64,000 nt of DNA, from contig JAHCID010000001.1 in assembly GCA_026129405.1 (NCBI GenBank), forward strand, positions 1,767,237 through 1,831,236. Direction: 5' to 3'. The position numbers and the translations under genes were made by a program. Positions 1 through 12,205 of this stretch are shown here, piece after piece (within the stretch, counting starts at the first letter, position 1; each line of letters opens with the position of its first letter). Under the pieces are notes generated by a model. It was given only the letters and a program-made list of their open reading frames with translations, was not told where the DNA came from and made no database searches. This DNA is from a bacterium. Lineage in GTDB: Bacteria > Desulfobacterota > Binatia > DP-6.

Positions 1-647
1 GTGCGCTGGAGCTGGATCGCTTCGATCTTGCGGCTGAACGCCGCCTCGATGCCGGCCCGCGCGACGTGGGCCACGAGCGCCCCGGCGAACTGCCCCTCGG
101 GGCCGACGAGCGGCGCCGCGAAGCGGACCGTGGGGACGCCGTCCGCGCCGGGCTCGACCGGCGTCACGCGCACCTGTCCGCCGCGCGCGTCGCGCAGCTC
201 GCGGAACCAGCGCTCGGTCTCCACCGTGCCGTCCTGCGGCCCGCGGCGGGTCGTGGCGACGAGCTGCCCGCTGGCGTCGACGACGCCGAGCCAGACCATC
301 TGCGTCGAGCCGCGGCGCGCGGCGTCGAGCATCTCCGTCACCGTCGCGGGCGGGCTCGTCTGCAGCGCCGGCGTGCGCGCGAGCGGCGCCAGCTCCCGGG
401 CGACGTCGGTCTGCCAGCGCTCGAGGTCGTCGGCCAGATCGGCGGCCGAGAGCGCGAGCCCCTCGCCGGTGCTGGCGGTGAGCGTGGTGTCGACCGAGCG
501 GACGTACACGCCCTCCGCGACCAGGATGGCGGCCGCGATGACGACCAGCACGGTCCACAGCCGGCCGTACCAGCGGGGATTGAGTGGCACGGCGCCCGGC
601 ATGTCGGCCGGCACGTCGGGCGCATGGGCAGGCGGGATGGGGGGCAC
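1..647 (-). CDS. Membrane sensor protein with extracellular Cache-like domain, truncated at the window edge
   Basis: Reading leftwards from a GTG at 647, about 215 residues are visible before the window ends, so the C-terminal output module is missing. Residues about 20-45 form one transmembrane helix (a run of V, I, A and L after NPRWYGRLW). What follows reads as an extracytoplasmic sensing domain, with an amphipathic helix (DLADDLERWQTDVARELAP), then VWLGVVDASGQLVATT and, after a Trp-Phe pair (ERWFREL), VRFAAPLVGPEGQFAGALVA. That order is typical of the double-Cache/PAS-like ligand-binding domains of histidine kinases, GGDEF proteins and chemoreceptors. An ATG at 602 is an alternative start that would still precede the helix. 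A 7-bp hairpin (699-705 with 711-717) lies upstream. The output (kinase, cyclase or chemoreceptor) cannot be told from this fragment. Confidence 0.7.
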   Translation of the reverse strand, partial: MPPIPPAHAPDVPADMPGAVPLNPRWYGRLWTVLVVIAAAILVAEGVYVRSVDTTLTASTGEGLALSAADLADDLERWQTDVARELAPLARTPALQTSPPATVTEMLDAARRGSTQMVWLGVVDASGQLVATTRRGPQDGTVETERWFRELRDARGGQVRVTPVEPGADGVPTVRFAAPLVGPEGQFAGALVAHVARAGIEAAFSRKIEAIQLQR

Positions 648-767
648 GACGTGATCCCCGTTCCGCAAGACGTGTGCCTCGCCCGTAGTGCCCGAAGAGC
701 GGGGCGTCGTGCCCCGCGCCGGCCGGCCCGCGGCGTCGCGGCCGTGCCGCCGCGGCGCAAATATGGA

Positions 768-789
768 CGGGTCGTCGGGGCACGACCCG
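768..789 (-). terminator. Hairpin downstream of the small secreted protein gene
   Basis: Perfect 8-bp stem CGGGTCGT/ACGACCCG (768-775 with 782-789) and a 6-base loop, 11 bases beyond the stop codon of the minus-strand gene ending at 801. On the minus strand it is followed by a short A/T-rich stretch (ATATTT at about 758-763). A second hairpin, GCGGGGC/GCCCCGC, lies further downstream at 699-717. This fits an intrinsic terminator, although there is no real U tract, as is common in such GC-rich genomes. Confidence 0.5.
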
Positions 790-800
790 CCCGGGAGGCG

Positions 801-1118
801 TCAGTCCTCGTCCTCGTCGTCGGGGATGTCGGCGGGGTTCTCGAACGGCTCGGCCGAGGCCGGCTTGTCGGTGGTGACGGCGGCGTCGCTCTCGCGGGCC
901 TGGGTCCCGGCCTCGGTGTCGTTGGCCGCCTCGCCGTCGTACGGCGAGTCCTTGAAGCCGCCGCCCCCGCGCTCCCAGCCGTCGGCCTGCGCCAGGCGCG
1001 CGTCGGCCGGCTGGTCGGGGGTCGGCTGCGCGGCGGGACCGAACGGCGCCGAATGGGCCAGACCGGTCGCCGCTGCCAGAGCCACGGTCGTCCACAGCAC
1101 TCGAACCAGATGCGTCAT
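801..1118 (-). CDS. Small secreted acidic protein, unknown function
   Basis: A 105-residue protein. Residues 1-24 form a classical Sec signal peptide (MTHLVRVLW, then a hydrophobic V/A/L core, cut near LAHSAP). The mature part is short, low-complexity and increasingly acidic, ending in a cluster of Asp and Glu (IPDDEDED). I recognise no domain. The start is well supported by a strong GAGGAGGAGAGG ribosome-binding site directly upstream of the ATG at 1118. It stands alone between the Cache sensor and the VWA gene, which ends at 1240, and a hairpin follows its stop. The acidic tail could bind divalent metal, but that is a guess from composition. Confidence 0.65.
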   Translation of the reverse strand: MTHLVRVLWTTVALAAATGLAHSAPFGPAAQPTPDQPADARLAQADGWERGGGGFKDSPYDGEAANDTEAGTQARESDAAVTTDKPASAEPFENPADIPDDEDED

Positions 1119-1239
1119 CCTCTCCTCCTCGCGGCCGCTGGGCCGGGTGGTCAGCGCTTCGAGGGTAGTGCGAAGCCCCCCGAGTCACCAGCCCGGCGTA
1201 TCGGCAGAGACCGCCGGCGGGGGGAGGGGTCCGCCGCGC

Positions 1240-3961
1240 TCAGGCGGCGCGGACGAGGCGCTGGTAGATCTTCGGCAGCTCGCGCGGCAGGCCCGCGACG
1301 TTCTCGATGATCAGATACTGCTGCGGGTCGCACATCTGGCGGAGGTAGTCGTGCCCGGCGAGGTCGACGGTCAGGCAGAACGGTCGCACGCCGGCCGCCT
1401 GGACCTCGCGCAGCGCCATCGCGGTGTCGCGGATGCCGTAGACGTGGCTCTGGCGGTCGGTGCCGTAGTCGAGGTCCTGCGGAAAGCCGTCGGACAGCAT
1501 CACGAGATGGCGTGCCGGCGCGGCGACGCCGCGCAGCTTCGTCAGCGCATGGCGGAGCGCGGTGCCCATGCGCGTCGAGCCGCGTGGGGCGATGCCCCCG
1601 AGCCGGCTCTGCACGCCGGGGCCGAGGCGCTCGCCGAAGTGCTTCACCGGGTAGACCTCGACCTGCTGCCGGCCCTGGCCCGAGAAGCCGTAGATCGCGT
1701 AGGCGTCGCCGATCTCCTCGAGCGCGGCGGCCATGATGACGAGCGCGTCCTTGATGACGTCGATGATGCGCTCCTCGGCGCCGGCGGCGCTCTCGTCGGT
1801 CGAGGCGCTCATGTCGAGGAGGAAGAGCGTCGCGACGTCGCGCTCCTGGCGCCGGCGCGTGGTGTAGAGCTTGGCGGAGCCGGGCTGGCGGGCGCGGCGC
1901 TGGACGCGCGCGTCGACGGCGGCGTTGAGGTCGATCTCCTCGCCGTCCTCGAGGCCGCGGATGGGCCGGTACGACTCCGGCCGCACGCGCTGGAAGTGGC
2001 GGCGGATCTCGGGGACCAGGGCCGCGTGGCGGGCGAGGGCGCCGTCGAACCAGACGCCGCCGTCGCCGGCGAGCTCGATCTCGCGCAGCGTGCACCAGGC
2101 CGGGCGGTAGTCGTCGATCTGCCAGTCCCACTCGTCGTAGCGGAACACCGCCGCGTCGCCGGACGGCGCGTGCAGGCGGCGCGGCGCGCGCGCGGCGTCG
2201 GCGCCGGCGGGCGCCGTCCGCGCGAGCGGCCGCGCGGCGAGCTGCTTGCCGAGCAGCTGCGTCACGTAGAGACCGGCCTGCGCGACGACCTCGCCCGGGG
2301 CCTCCGAGAGCTGGATATGCAGGCCGGACTCGAGCAGGCGCCGCAGCTCCTCGGCGCTCATCGGGCGCGTCGCGCCGGCGTCGCCCTCGAGGTGCTCGTC
2401 GACCAGCATCCGGAGCCGCTCGCGCAGCTCCTCCGGCAGCGCCTCGGGGTCGGGCGCCTCGCCCGCCGCGCCGGGGAGACCGGGCGGGCCGGGCTCGCTC
2501 TCGAGCGGCATCTCGCCCGGCTCGGCGTCGAGGAAGACGGTGATCAGGTCGGGCAGGGCGTCGAGGCCTGCGGCGGGCTCCTCGGGGAAGAGCGGCAGCA
2601 GCTGCTCGGCGACGCGGACCGCGTCGGCCACGGTTGCGTCGGATGCCGCGAGCGGCGCCAGGCTCGGCAGCACCAGCGCGGCCGTCGCGGCGAGCCACGC
2701 CGGTGGGGTCGCGGCGTCGGGCGCCGGGTGCAGCGCCAGCGCGAAGAGCGCGTCGAGGGCCCAGGCGGGCGTCGGCACCAGCTCGTCGAGAGCATGCGCG
2801 GCCCAGGCGAGATCGTCGGCGACGCCGGGATACTGCGCCGCCATCCGTCGTGCGACGCGGTAGCCGTCGGCGAGGAGGAAGAGCTGCTCCAGCATCGCCG
2901 GCAGCTCGGGGCCGCGCACGCGCGCCAGCAGCGCCGGGTCGGCGTAGGTGCCGCCGTCGCGGCGGCCGGCGAGCAGCGCCCCGACGACGCGGTAGAGGCG
3001 GGCGTTGTCCTCCCAGGTATCGAGCCGGTCGAGCTGGTCGGGCAGCGCGACCATGCGCGACGCCGGCGCGTCCTCGAGCGGCGGCCGCAGGAGGAAGCGG
3101 CCGGCGGCATGCGGGGCGGCGGGCTCGCCCGTCAGCATGAGCAGCACGCGGCGCAGCAGGCCCTGCAGCTCGTCGAACGTCGCCGCCGTGGCGCGCGCAC
3201 GCAGGACGTGGAGGCTGGTGCGCGACTCGAGCGCGAAGAACGCGACGCCCGCCGCCGCGTGCTCGGCCGCGAGCGCGAGCCCGCGCTCGACCCACGCCGC
3301 GACCCGTGCGGGCGGCGCTTCCTCGTGGACGCGGGCGAGGACGCGCAGCAGGCCCGCGCCCCGGCCAGGAACGCGGCCGCGACGCGGGCAGATGCGCCAG
3401 CGCGTCGCGGCGCACGGCGTCCGGCAGCGCGATCGCGAGCGGGCCGAGGGCGGCAGCAGCGCCGCGGCGGCCCCGGCGCCCCGCGGGCGACGTCGCGCCA
3501 CGCGCAGGAGCGGCGTGCGCGCCGCCGCGTCGAGCCGTGCCAGCGCCGGCGGCACCTCGCGTGCCGCGGCCAGCGCGAGCTTCGGCGGCAGGGCCTGCGC
3601 GGCGTCGAGCCAGGCGGCGCGGTCGTCGTCCGGACCACGCGGCGACGGCGGCAGGCAGGGTGCGCAGCAGCACCGCCGGATCGCCGGCGTCGCGCAGGCG
3701 CGCCAGCAGCACGCCGAGCCGGGCGAGCGCGCCCGCGTCGAGCTGGCGCAGCCGCGTCGTTGCCGACGAGCGCCTGCGCGAGGGCGCTCGCCGATGCCAG
3801 CCGCCGTCGCGATGCAGCACGCCCGCGGCGTCGACCAGAGCGTCGAGCCGCGCCGGGTCGGCGCCGTGCGGCGGGAGACGCAGGCCCTCCGCCAGCGCCG
3901 GCGCCATGGCGCGCAGGCGGGCGCGGGCGGCGTCAGCCGAAGAGGGCGCCCGCGACGGCAT
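1240..3961 (-). CDS. CbbO/NorD-like VWA-domain protein, reading frame broken by clustered frameshifts
   Basis: Partner of the upstream MoxR ATPase. The last 250 residues are a complete von Willebrand factor A domain with an intact metal-ion (MIDAS) site: DMSAS, then GSTRMGTAL and LSDGFPQD. It resembles the VWA subunits CbbO (Rubisco activation) and NorD (nitric oxide reductase maturation), which work with a hexameric AAA+ ATPase to remodel a target enzyme. The N-terminal 500 residues are helical and Ala/Leu-rich. The frame is continuous from about 3360 down to the stop at 1240. Between about 3800 and 3355 the plausible coding frame changes six times, with each piece reading as good protein: [89 protein letters not shown]. 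The start used (3961) overlaps the ATPase gene by 29 bases, and ATG 3907 is the alternative. Sequencing or assembly error is more likely than a true pseudogene. Confidence 0.75.
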
Positions 3962-4781
3962 CGATCGCCTGCGCGCTCTCCGCGTCGTCGGTGAGCGCGC
4001 GGCTGACGGCGACGGCGCACGCGCGCCGCGGCGTCACGCCGGCGCGGATCAGCTGCGCCGCATAGACGAGGAGCCGCGTGCTGACGCCCTCCGACAGCCC
4101 GCTCGACTTGAGGTGCCGCACCTTCTCGCCGAGCGTCGCGAGGCGCAGCGCCGTCTCGACGTCGAGCCCGCTCTCGTGCGCGATGATGCGCGCCTCGGCG
4201 TCGCGCGGCGGGTAGCCGAACTCGAGCGCCACGAAGCGCTGCCGCGTCGAGTGCTTCAGATCCTTGAGGACGCTCTGGTAGCCCGGGTTGTACGAGAGCA
4301 CGAGCAGGAAGTCGGGGTGCGCCTCGAGGATCTCGCCGGTCTTGTCGACGGGCAGGATGCGGCGGTGGTCCGTCAGCGGATGGATCAGGACGACGGTGTC
4401 CTTGCGCGCCTCGACCACCTCGTCGAGGTAGCAGATGGCGCCGTGGCGCACGGCGCGCGTCAGCGGACCGTCGATCCACACCGTCTCGTCGCCGCGGATC
4501 AGGTAGCGGCCGACGAGGTCGCTGCCGGTGAGATCCTCGTGGCAGGCGACGGTGACGAGGTTGCCGGGGATGCTGCCCGCGGCGCCCGCCTGCCGCGGCA
4601 GCGTCGCGGCCATGTACTCGACGAAGCGCGTCTTGCCGCAGCCGGTGGGGCCCTTCAGCAGCACCGGCAGCCGCGTCTCCCAGGCCGCCCGGAAGACCTC
4701 CACCTCGTCGGCGATCGGCAGGTAGAAGGGAACGTCGCTCACGCGGGCGGGGACCTTACGGGGGCGGTCCCCCAGACGCAA
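3933..4781 (-). CDS. MoxR-type AAA+ ATPase of the CbbQ/NirQ/NorQ family
   Basis: A 282-residue cytoplasmic AAA+ ATPase. It shows Walker A GPTGCGKT at about residue 46, Walker B CYLDEV, a sensor-1 Asn in LSYNPGYQ and the sensor-2 region near [11 protein letters not shown]. The family stem [14 protein letters not shown] and the segment [13 protein letters not shown] are typical of CbbQ, NirQ and NorQ. Such ATPases form hexamers and, with a VWA partner, activate or remodel a large metalloenzyme. The VWA gene follows immediately with overlapping ends, so the two are one operon. No Rubisco, nitric oxide reductase, gas vesicle or CO dehydrogenase gene is in the window, so the client is unknown. GTG 4742 is an alternative start that would remove 13 residues. 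Confidence 0.88.
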   Translation of the reverse strand: MRLGDRPRKVPARVSDVPFYLPIADEVEVFRAAWETRLPVLLKGPTGCGKTRFVEYMAATLPRQAGAAGSIPGNLVTVACHEDLTGSDLVGRYLIRGDETVWIDGPLTRAVRHGAICYLDEVVEARKDTVVLIHPLTDHRRILPVDKTGEILEAHPDFLLVLSYNPGYQSVLKDLKHSTRQRFVALEFGYPPRDAEARIIAHESGLDVETALRLATLGEKVRHLKSSGLSEGVSTRLLVYAAQLIRAGVTPRRACAVAVSRALTDDAESAQAIDAVAGALFG

Positions 4782-4941
4782 CGCGCGCGAGGCCTCGAGG
4801 CCCGAGCCGGCAGTCCCTCACCACGGCGGGCCGTCTCCGGCGCGGGCGTCGGGTCCGGGGCCGGTCGCGACCCGGCGCACGAGCATCGCGAGCTGCCCCC
4901 GAGTGCACGAGGGTGTCTTCGATGCGGGCGCGCGCCGTCCG

Positions 4942-5451
4942 TCAGCCGAGCCTGCGGCGCATGCAGACGCGCGCTGCCGGCGCGAGGCCGCGGGCGGCCT
5001 CCGCGTCGCGGCGGGCGCGCAGCGCCGGCGACAGCTCCGCGTCGGCGAGCGCGACGAAGCCGCGCCGGGCGTAGAAGGGTGCGTTCCAGGCGACGTCGCG
5101 GAACGTGCACAGCGTCACCGCCGGCAGGCCCTGCGCGGCGGCCCAGGCGCAGACGGCCTCGAGCAGCTCCGTGCCGAGGCCGCGCCCGCCGGCGTCGGGC
5201 AGCACGTCGAGCTCCTCCAGGTGGCCGGCGTCGCCCAGGCGCTCGGCCACCGCGAAGCCGAGCGGGCGGCCGTCGTCGTCGACGGCGACCCACACGCGCC
5301 CGCCGGCGCACGCCGCCGCCAGGGTCGCCGGATCCATGGCGTCGTCCAGGTCGGCGACCAGGCCGAGCCCGGCGAAGCGCTGCGCCGCGGCCCGCTCGAC
5401 CGCGGCCAGGGCGGGGAGATCGTCGGGTCGGGCGGGACGAACGGTGGACAC
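4942..5451 (-). CDS. GNAT-family N-acetyltransferase
   Basis: A 169-residue single-domain acyltransferase using acetyl-CoA. The fold can be followed from the first strand (STVRPARPDDLPALAAVE) through the two central strands (VWVAVDDDGRPLGFAVAE, then HLEELDVLPDAGGRGLGTELLE) to the last helix (NAPFYARRGFVAL). Motif A, with its pyrophosphate-binding loop, is intact as GGRGLGTELL. Length and order match the stand-alone RimI-like/PF00583 enzymes. The start is a GTG. It is encoded 160 bases upstream of the MoxR gene on the same strand, but the gap and unrelated function make co-transcription uncertain. The substrate (amine, amino acid or protein N-terminus) cannot be predicted. Confidence 0.85.
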   Translation of the reverse strand: MSTVRPARPDDLPALAAVERAAAQRFAGLGLVADLDDAMDPATLAAACAGGRVWVAVDDDGRPLGFAVAERLGDAGHLEELDVLPDAGGRGLGTELLEAVCAWAAAQGLPAVTLCTFRDVAWNAPFYARRGFVALADAELSPALRARRDAEAARGLAPAARVCMRRRLG

Positions 5452-5527
5452 CGGCGCAGGCTAGCAGGCCCGGTGCCCATGGCCCACGCAGCTTGAGCCG
5501 CGGGGCCGGTTCGGTCCAGAAGGGCGC

Positions 5528-6472
5528 GTGCGACTCTTCCTGCGCGCGTTTCTCGGGCTCGTCCTCCTCCTCGTCATCGTGGCCGCCGGCGGTGTGATCT
5601 GGGCGCGCCGGTCGCTCGAGGGCGAGCGGCGCTTCCCGCCCGCGGCGGCCGAGGTGCTGGCCCTCGACGGCCAGGACGCCGGCCCGACGCGGATCTGGTG
5701 GATCAACACCGCGCACCAGCCGATGCCGCGCGCCGCGGTCCTCGAGCCGGACCGCGATCCGACGCCGAACGCGCCCTACGTCATGTCGCATCCGAGCTTC
5801 GTGCTCGAGTGGGCCGACGGCAAGCTGCTCCTCGTCGACACGGGGATGACGGCGGCCGGGGCCGTCTCGTTCGGCAGGCCGCTCGAGTGGCTCGGCGACG
5901 CGCAGCCGATGGAGCCGCTCGCCGACGTCGCGCAGCGACTCGGCGGCGCGAAGTCGCGCGTCGCCGGCGTCGTCTTCACGCATCTCCACACCGACCACAC
6001 GGGCGGCCTCGGCGTCCTCTGCGAGGGCGGTCCGGCGGAGATCCCCGTGTTCATGAGCACGCCGCAGGCCGAGCGTCCGAACTACACCACGCGGCCCGGC
6101 CTGCGTGAGGTCCATGCCGCGACCTGCGCGCGCGTCACGCCCATCGGCGACTCCGGCCTGCTCGCGCTGCCGGGCTTCCCGGGCGTCGCGGTGGTGCCGG
6201 CCGCCGGGCATACGCCGGGCAGCCAGGTGGTGCTCGCGAAGGTGGGCGACACGCGCTACGCCTTCGCCGGCGACCTCGCGAACGCCCTCGACGGCATCAC
6301 GCACGACGTGCCGAAGCCGTGGCTCTACAGCCTTCTCGTCGTGCCCGAGGACACCGCATGGCTGGCGGGACAGCGGCGCTGGCTGCGCGAGCTGGCGCAG
6401 CAGGGCGTCGTGGTGCTGCCGGCGCACGACGAGGGTGCGATCGCGGCGAGCGGCGTGCCCGTCTGGCCGTGA
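5528..6472 (+). CDS. Membrane-anchored metallo-beta-lactamase-fold hydrolase
   Basis: A 314-residue protein with an N-terminal transmembrane anchor (residues 1-27, RLFLRAFLGLVLLLVIVAAGGVIW). An MBL-fold domain follows. Its zinc-binding signature THLHTDHTGG (H-x-H-x-D-H) is intact at about residue 155, with the later ligands in AAGHTPGS, AFAGDL and a C-terminal LPAHDEG. The domain therefore faces the periplasm and should be an active binuclear zinc hydrolase (lactonase, glyoxalase II or related). The start is a GTG 6-8 bases after an AGAAGGG ribosome-binding site. The stop overlaps the start of the next gene as GTGA, so the two are translationally coupled. Substrate unknown; coupling to an MpaB-type oxygenase hints at oxidation products such as lactones or esters, which is inference. 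Confidence 0.85.
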   Translation: MRLFLRAFLGLVLLLVIVAAGGVIWARRSLEGERRFPPAAAEVLALDGQDAGPTRIWWINTAHQPMPRAAVLEPDRDPTPNAPYVMSHPSFVLEWADGKLLLVDTGMTAAGAVSFGRPLEWLGDAQPMEPLADVAQRLGGAKSRVAGVVFTHLHTDHTGGLGVLCEGGPAEIPVFMSTPQAERPNYTTRPGLREVHAATCARVTPIGDSGLLALPGFPGVAVVPAAGHTPGSQVVLAKVGDTRYAFAGDLANALDGITHDVPKPWLYSLLVVPEDTAWLAGQRRWLRELAQQGVVVLPAHDEGAIAASGVPVWP

Positions 6473-7404
6473 CCGTCGCGGCGGCCGACCTCGAGGCGGC
6501 GCTCGCGCGCCTGCGGGCGTCGGTCGCCGATCCGCGCGCCGGGCTCTTCGGGCCTGCCTCGCGCGTGTGGGCGATCAACCGCGAGGCGGTGATCTTCCTC
6601 GGCGGCGGACGTGCGGCGCTGCTCCAGCTGGCGCACCCGTTCGTCGCGCAGGCGGTCGACGCGCACTCGGCGACGCGCACGGACATGGCGGGGCGCTTCG
6701 CGCGCACGTTCGAGCACGTCTTCGCGATGGTCTACGGCGATCTCGACGCCGCCTGCACCGCTGCGCGGCGCGTGCACGCGATCCACCGGCGCATCACCGG
6801 CACGCTGGCGGACGCCGTCGGCCCGTACGCCGCGGGCACGCCCTATGCGGCGAACCTGCCCGAGGCGCTCCTCTGGGTCCACGCGACGCTGTGGGACACC
6901 TCCGTGCAGGTCTACGAGCTCGTGGTCGGCACGCTCGGCGACGACGAGAAGGCGGCGTACTACGAGGAGACGAAGCGCTTCGCGGCGCTCTTCGGCGTGC
7001 CCGACGCGCTCGTCCCGGCGGACTGGCCCGCGTTCCGGCGCTACGTCGACGGCATGCTGGCGTCGCCGACGCTGACGCCGGGCCGCTCGGCGCGCGCGCT
7101 CGCGCGCTTCCTGCTGCGGCCGCCGGGCACCTGGATCGGCCCGGTGTGGGACTGGTACGCGGCGGTCACGGCGCGGCTGCTGCCGCCGCGGCTGCGCGAC
7201 GGCTTCGGGCTCGCGTTCGGCTGGCGCGAGCGGGCGCTCGCCGAGGCGTCGCTCGCGGGGTTGTGGGCCTCGTGGTGGACGCTGCCGGGCCGGGTGCGCT
7301 TCCTGCCCGCCTGGCGCGACGGCGCCCGCCGCAGCCGAGGCAGCGGTCCCGACCCGCTCGACGCGCTGGTCGCGACGGCGGCGCGCCGCTTCGGCGTGGG
7401 GTAG
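6469..7404 (+). CDS. MpaB/DUF2236-type oxygenase (rubber-oxygenase-related)
   Basis: A 311-residue protein of the DUF2236 family, which includes fungal MpaB and the catalytic domain of the rubber oxygenase Lcp, b-type haem enzymes. Diagnostic features are the N-terminal SRVWAINREAVIFLGGGRAALLQLAHPFVAQAVDAHS, the segment after it (RTFEHVFAMVYGD) and the helix ALLWVHATLWDTSVQVYE, whose His is in the region of the family's conserved residues. The start GTG at 6469 overlaps the stop of the hydrolase gene as GTGA; upstream ATG codons in frame lie inside that gene and are not needed. No signal peptide is visible. Probable role: oxidation of a hydrophobic substrate. A perfect 16-bp hairpin begins at its stop codon. 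Confidence 0.85.
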   Translation: MTVAAADLEAALARLRASVADPRAGLFGPASRVWAINREAVIFLGGGRAALLQLAHPFVAQAVDAHSATRTDMAGRFARTFEHVFAMVYGDLDAACTAARRVHAIHRRITGTLADAVGPYAAGTPYAANLPEALLWVHATLWDTSVQVYELVVGTLGDDEKAAYYEETKRFAALFGVPDALVPADWPAFRRYVDGMLASPTLTPGRSARALARFLLRPPGTWIGPVWDWYAAVTARLLPPRLRDGFGLAFGWRERALAEASLAGLWASWWTLPGRVRFLPAWRDGARRSRGSGPDPLDALVATAARRFGVG

Positions 7405-7440
7405 GGCGGGCCGGACGGGAGCGCCCCGTCCGGCCCGCCC
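7404..7440. terminator. Strong bidirectional GC hairpin between convergent genes
   Basis: Perfect 16-bp inverted repeat GGGCGGGCCGGACGGG/CCCGTCCGGCCCGCCC (7404-7419 with 7425-7440) and a 5-base loop. It sits exactly between the stop of the plus-strand oxygenase (7404) and the stop of the minus-strand cytochrome gene (7444), so it can serve both. No T tract follows. The same arm core recurs in the hairpin at 35491-35525. Confidence 0.8.
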
Positions 7441-7443
7441 CGA

Positions 7444-10713
<3,270 letters not shown>

Positions 10714-10943
10714 GACGTCTCCTTGCGCGACGAGGCGTCGGGTCGGCTGCACGGGCGGGTCGCCCGATCGACTCGGGCATGGTCGTCGGTCCCCCCGCCG
10801 ACGATCGTGGCGCCGGTACGGGTTAGCACACGGGCTCGCCGCGACGGAACCACGGAATGGCTGAACGGCGCCTCCGAGGGTGCGATCCGGAGCCGCTACG
10901 GGAATACCCGCGCCGCCGCCATGCGCGATTGCATCGCCGCGCG

Positions 10944-11939
10944 TCAGCGCATCCGCGGCAGCACCCGTTCGCCGAAGTCGCGCAGCTGCGTCTCGCTGGA
11001 AAAGTTGATGGCGAGCAGCGACAGCCCGTGGGTCGCCTCGCGCCGTCGCAGCTCCTCCGCCATCTCCTCGGGGGTGCCGGCGAGGACGATCGGGTGGCGC
11101 CGCGTCTCCTCGGGCGAGAGGCCGAACATGCCCGACAGGCCCCCGAGCAGCGTCCGCGTCTGCTCCGGGCTCTCGGTGGGCGCGTAGGTGAAGATCGTCG
11201 AGGCGAAGCGCACGGTGCCGGACGCGCGGCCCGCGTCGGCTTCGGCGGCGCGGACGCGGGCCAGCTTCGCGGGCAGCGTCTGGTCGCCGAACGCGCGCAA
11301 GGCCTCGAGGGTCGTGGTCCCGGCGGTGCCGATGGCCGGGATCATGTGGACGATGTCCGCGAACGCGCCGGCGCGGCGCAGGACGCCTGCGCCGCTGCCG
11401 CCCAGCATGAGCGGCGGGCCGCCGGGCTGCACCGGCTTCGGCGCGCAGACGGCGTCCGTGACGCTGAAGTGCGTGCCGGCGAAGGTGACGCGCTCCTCGC
11501 GCCACAGGGCTCGCATGATCGCGACCGCCTCGTCGAGGATCGCGAGCCGCTCCTTCGGCTCGGGGAACGGGATCCCCATCATCGTGAACTCGGCCCGCGT
11601 CCACCCCGCGCCGACGCCGGCCAGCACGCGCCCCCCGCTCGCCTCGTCGATCTGCGCGAACAGCCGCGCGTGCATGGCCGGGTGGCGGAAGAGGAGGCAG
11701 GCGACGTGGCTGCCGATGGTGATGCGCCGGGTGCGCTGCGCGAGCGTCGCCATCACGAAGAAGAGCTCGTAGGCGGGGGTCGCCTGCAGGACGCCCATCG
11801 CCTCGAAGACGTAGTGGTCGGGCACGAACACCACGTCGAAGCCGAGCCCCTCCGCGAGGACCGCGTCGGCGACGATCGCCTCGATGCCGGTGCGGTCGTG
11901 CCGGACCTGTCCGCCGCCGACCTGGATGGCGAACTGCAT
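10944..11939 (-). CDS. LLM-class (luciferase-like) flavin-dependent oxidoreductase
   Basis: A 331-residue TIM-barrel protein of the bacterial luciferase family, probably F420- or FMN-dependent. It begins MQFAIQVGGGQVRHDRTGIE. Family landmarks include GFDVVFVPDHY near residue 35, RITIGSHVACLLFRHPAMHA, GRVLAGVGAGWTRAEFTMMGIPFPEPKERLAILDEAV (the usual core stretch, residues about 105-140) and PPLMLGGSGAGVLRRAGAFAD. These enzymes oxidise or reduce alcohols, aldehydes and xenobiotics in the cytoplasm. It starts 5 bases after the stop of the 86-residue gene, so the two form an operon. A 230-base gap separates it from the propeller gene. The cofactor choice cannot be settled by eye. Confidence 0.9.
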   Translation of the reverse strand: MQFAIQVGGGQVRHDRTGIEAIVADAVLAEGLGFDVVFVPDHYVFEAMGVLQATPAYELFFVMATLAQRTRRITIGSHVACLLFRHPAMHARLFAQIDEASGGRVLAGVGAGWTRAEFTMMGIPFPEPKERLAILDEAVAIMRALWREERVTFAGTHFSVTDAVCAPKPVQPGGPPLMLGGSGAGVLRRAGAFADIVHMIPAIGTAGTTTLEALRAFGDQTLPAKLARVRAAEADAGRASGTVRFASTIFTYAPTESPEQTRTLLGGLSGMFGLSPEETRRHPIVLAGTPEEMAEELRRREATHGLSLLAINFSSETQLRDFGERVLPRMR

Positions 11940-11944
11940 CCGCG

Positions 11945-12205
11945 TCACGCCTCGTGCGCGTCGGGCGGAAACAGCTCGGCGGGGCTCTTGCCGGCGAGCG
12001 TCGTCTGCAGCTGCGCCAGCGCCTCCTCGGGCGTCGCGGCGAGGGCCATGTTGCCGTGCTCGGCCCGGGTGAGCGCGATCTGGACCGGCACGGCGGTGAA
12101 GAACCCGTTCGGCAGGGACGACACCATGACGAAGAACGCCTCGCCGTCCGCGGCGCGGAACTGGAACCAGTCGACCTTCTGTACGATGTAGGACGTGTCG
12201 CTCAT
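11945..12205 (-). CDS. Small conserved-looking cytoplasmic protein, unknown function
   Basis: An 86-residue protein (MSDTSYIVQKVDWFQFR at the N-terminus, ending FPPDAHEA) with no signal peptide or membrane segment. Its central stretch, AFFVMVSSLPNGFFTAVPV, looks like a small alpha/beta core and the rest is helical. I do not recognise the family. It is the first gene of a two-gene operon with the LLM oxidoreductase, 5 bases apart. Its ATG overlaps the ATG of the divergent MATE gene (12203-12206 shared), so the two promoters must sit inside each other's coding start. Codon use matches the neighbours, which supports a real gene. Confidence 0.7.
   Translation of the reverse strand: MSDTSYIVQKVDWFQFRAADGEAFFVMVSSLPNGFFTAVPVQIALTRAEHGNMALAATPEEALAQLQTTLAGKSPAELFPPDAHEA

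Noticed and set aside
1240-4781. Naming the MoxR/VWA pair norQ/norD or cbbQ/cbbO
   Set aside because: No nitric oxide reductase or Rubisco gene is in view and the family members cannot be told apart by eye.
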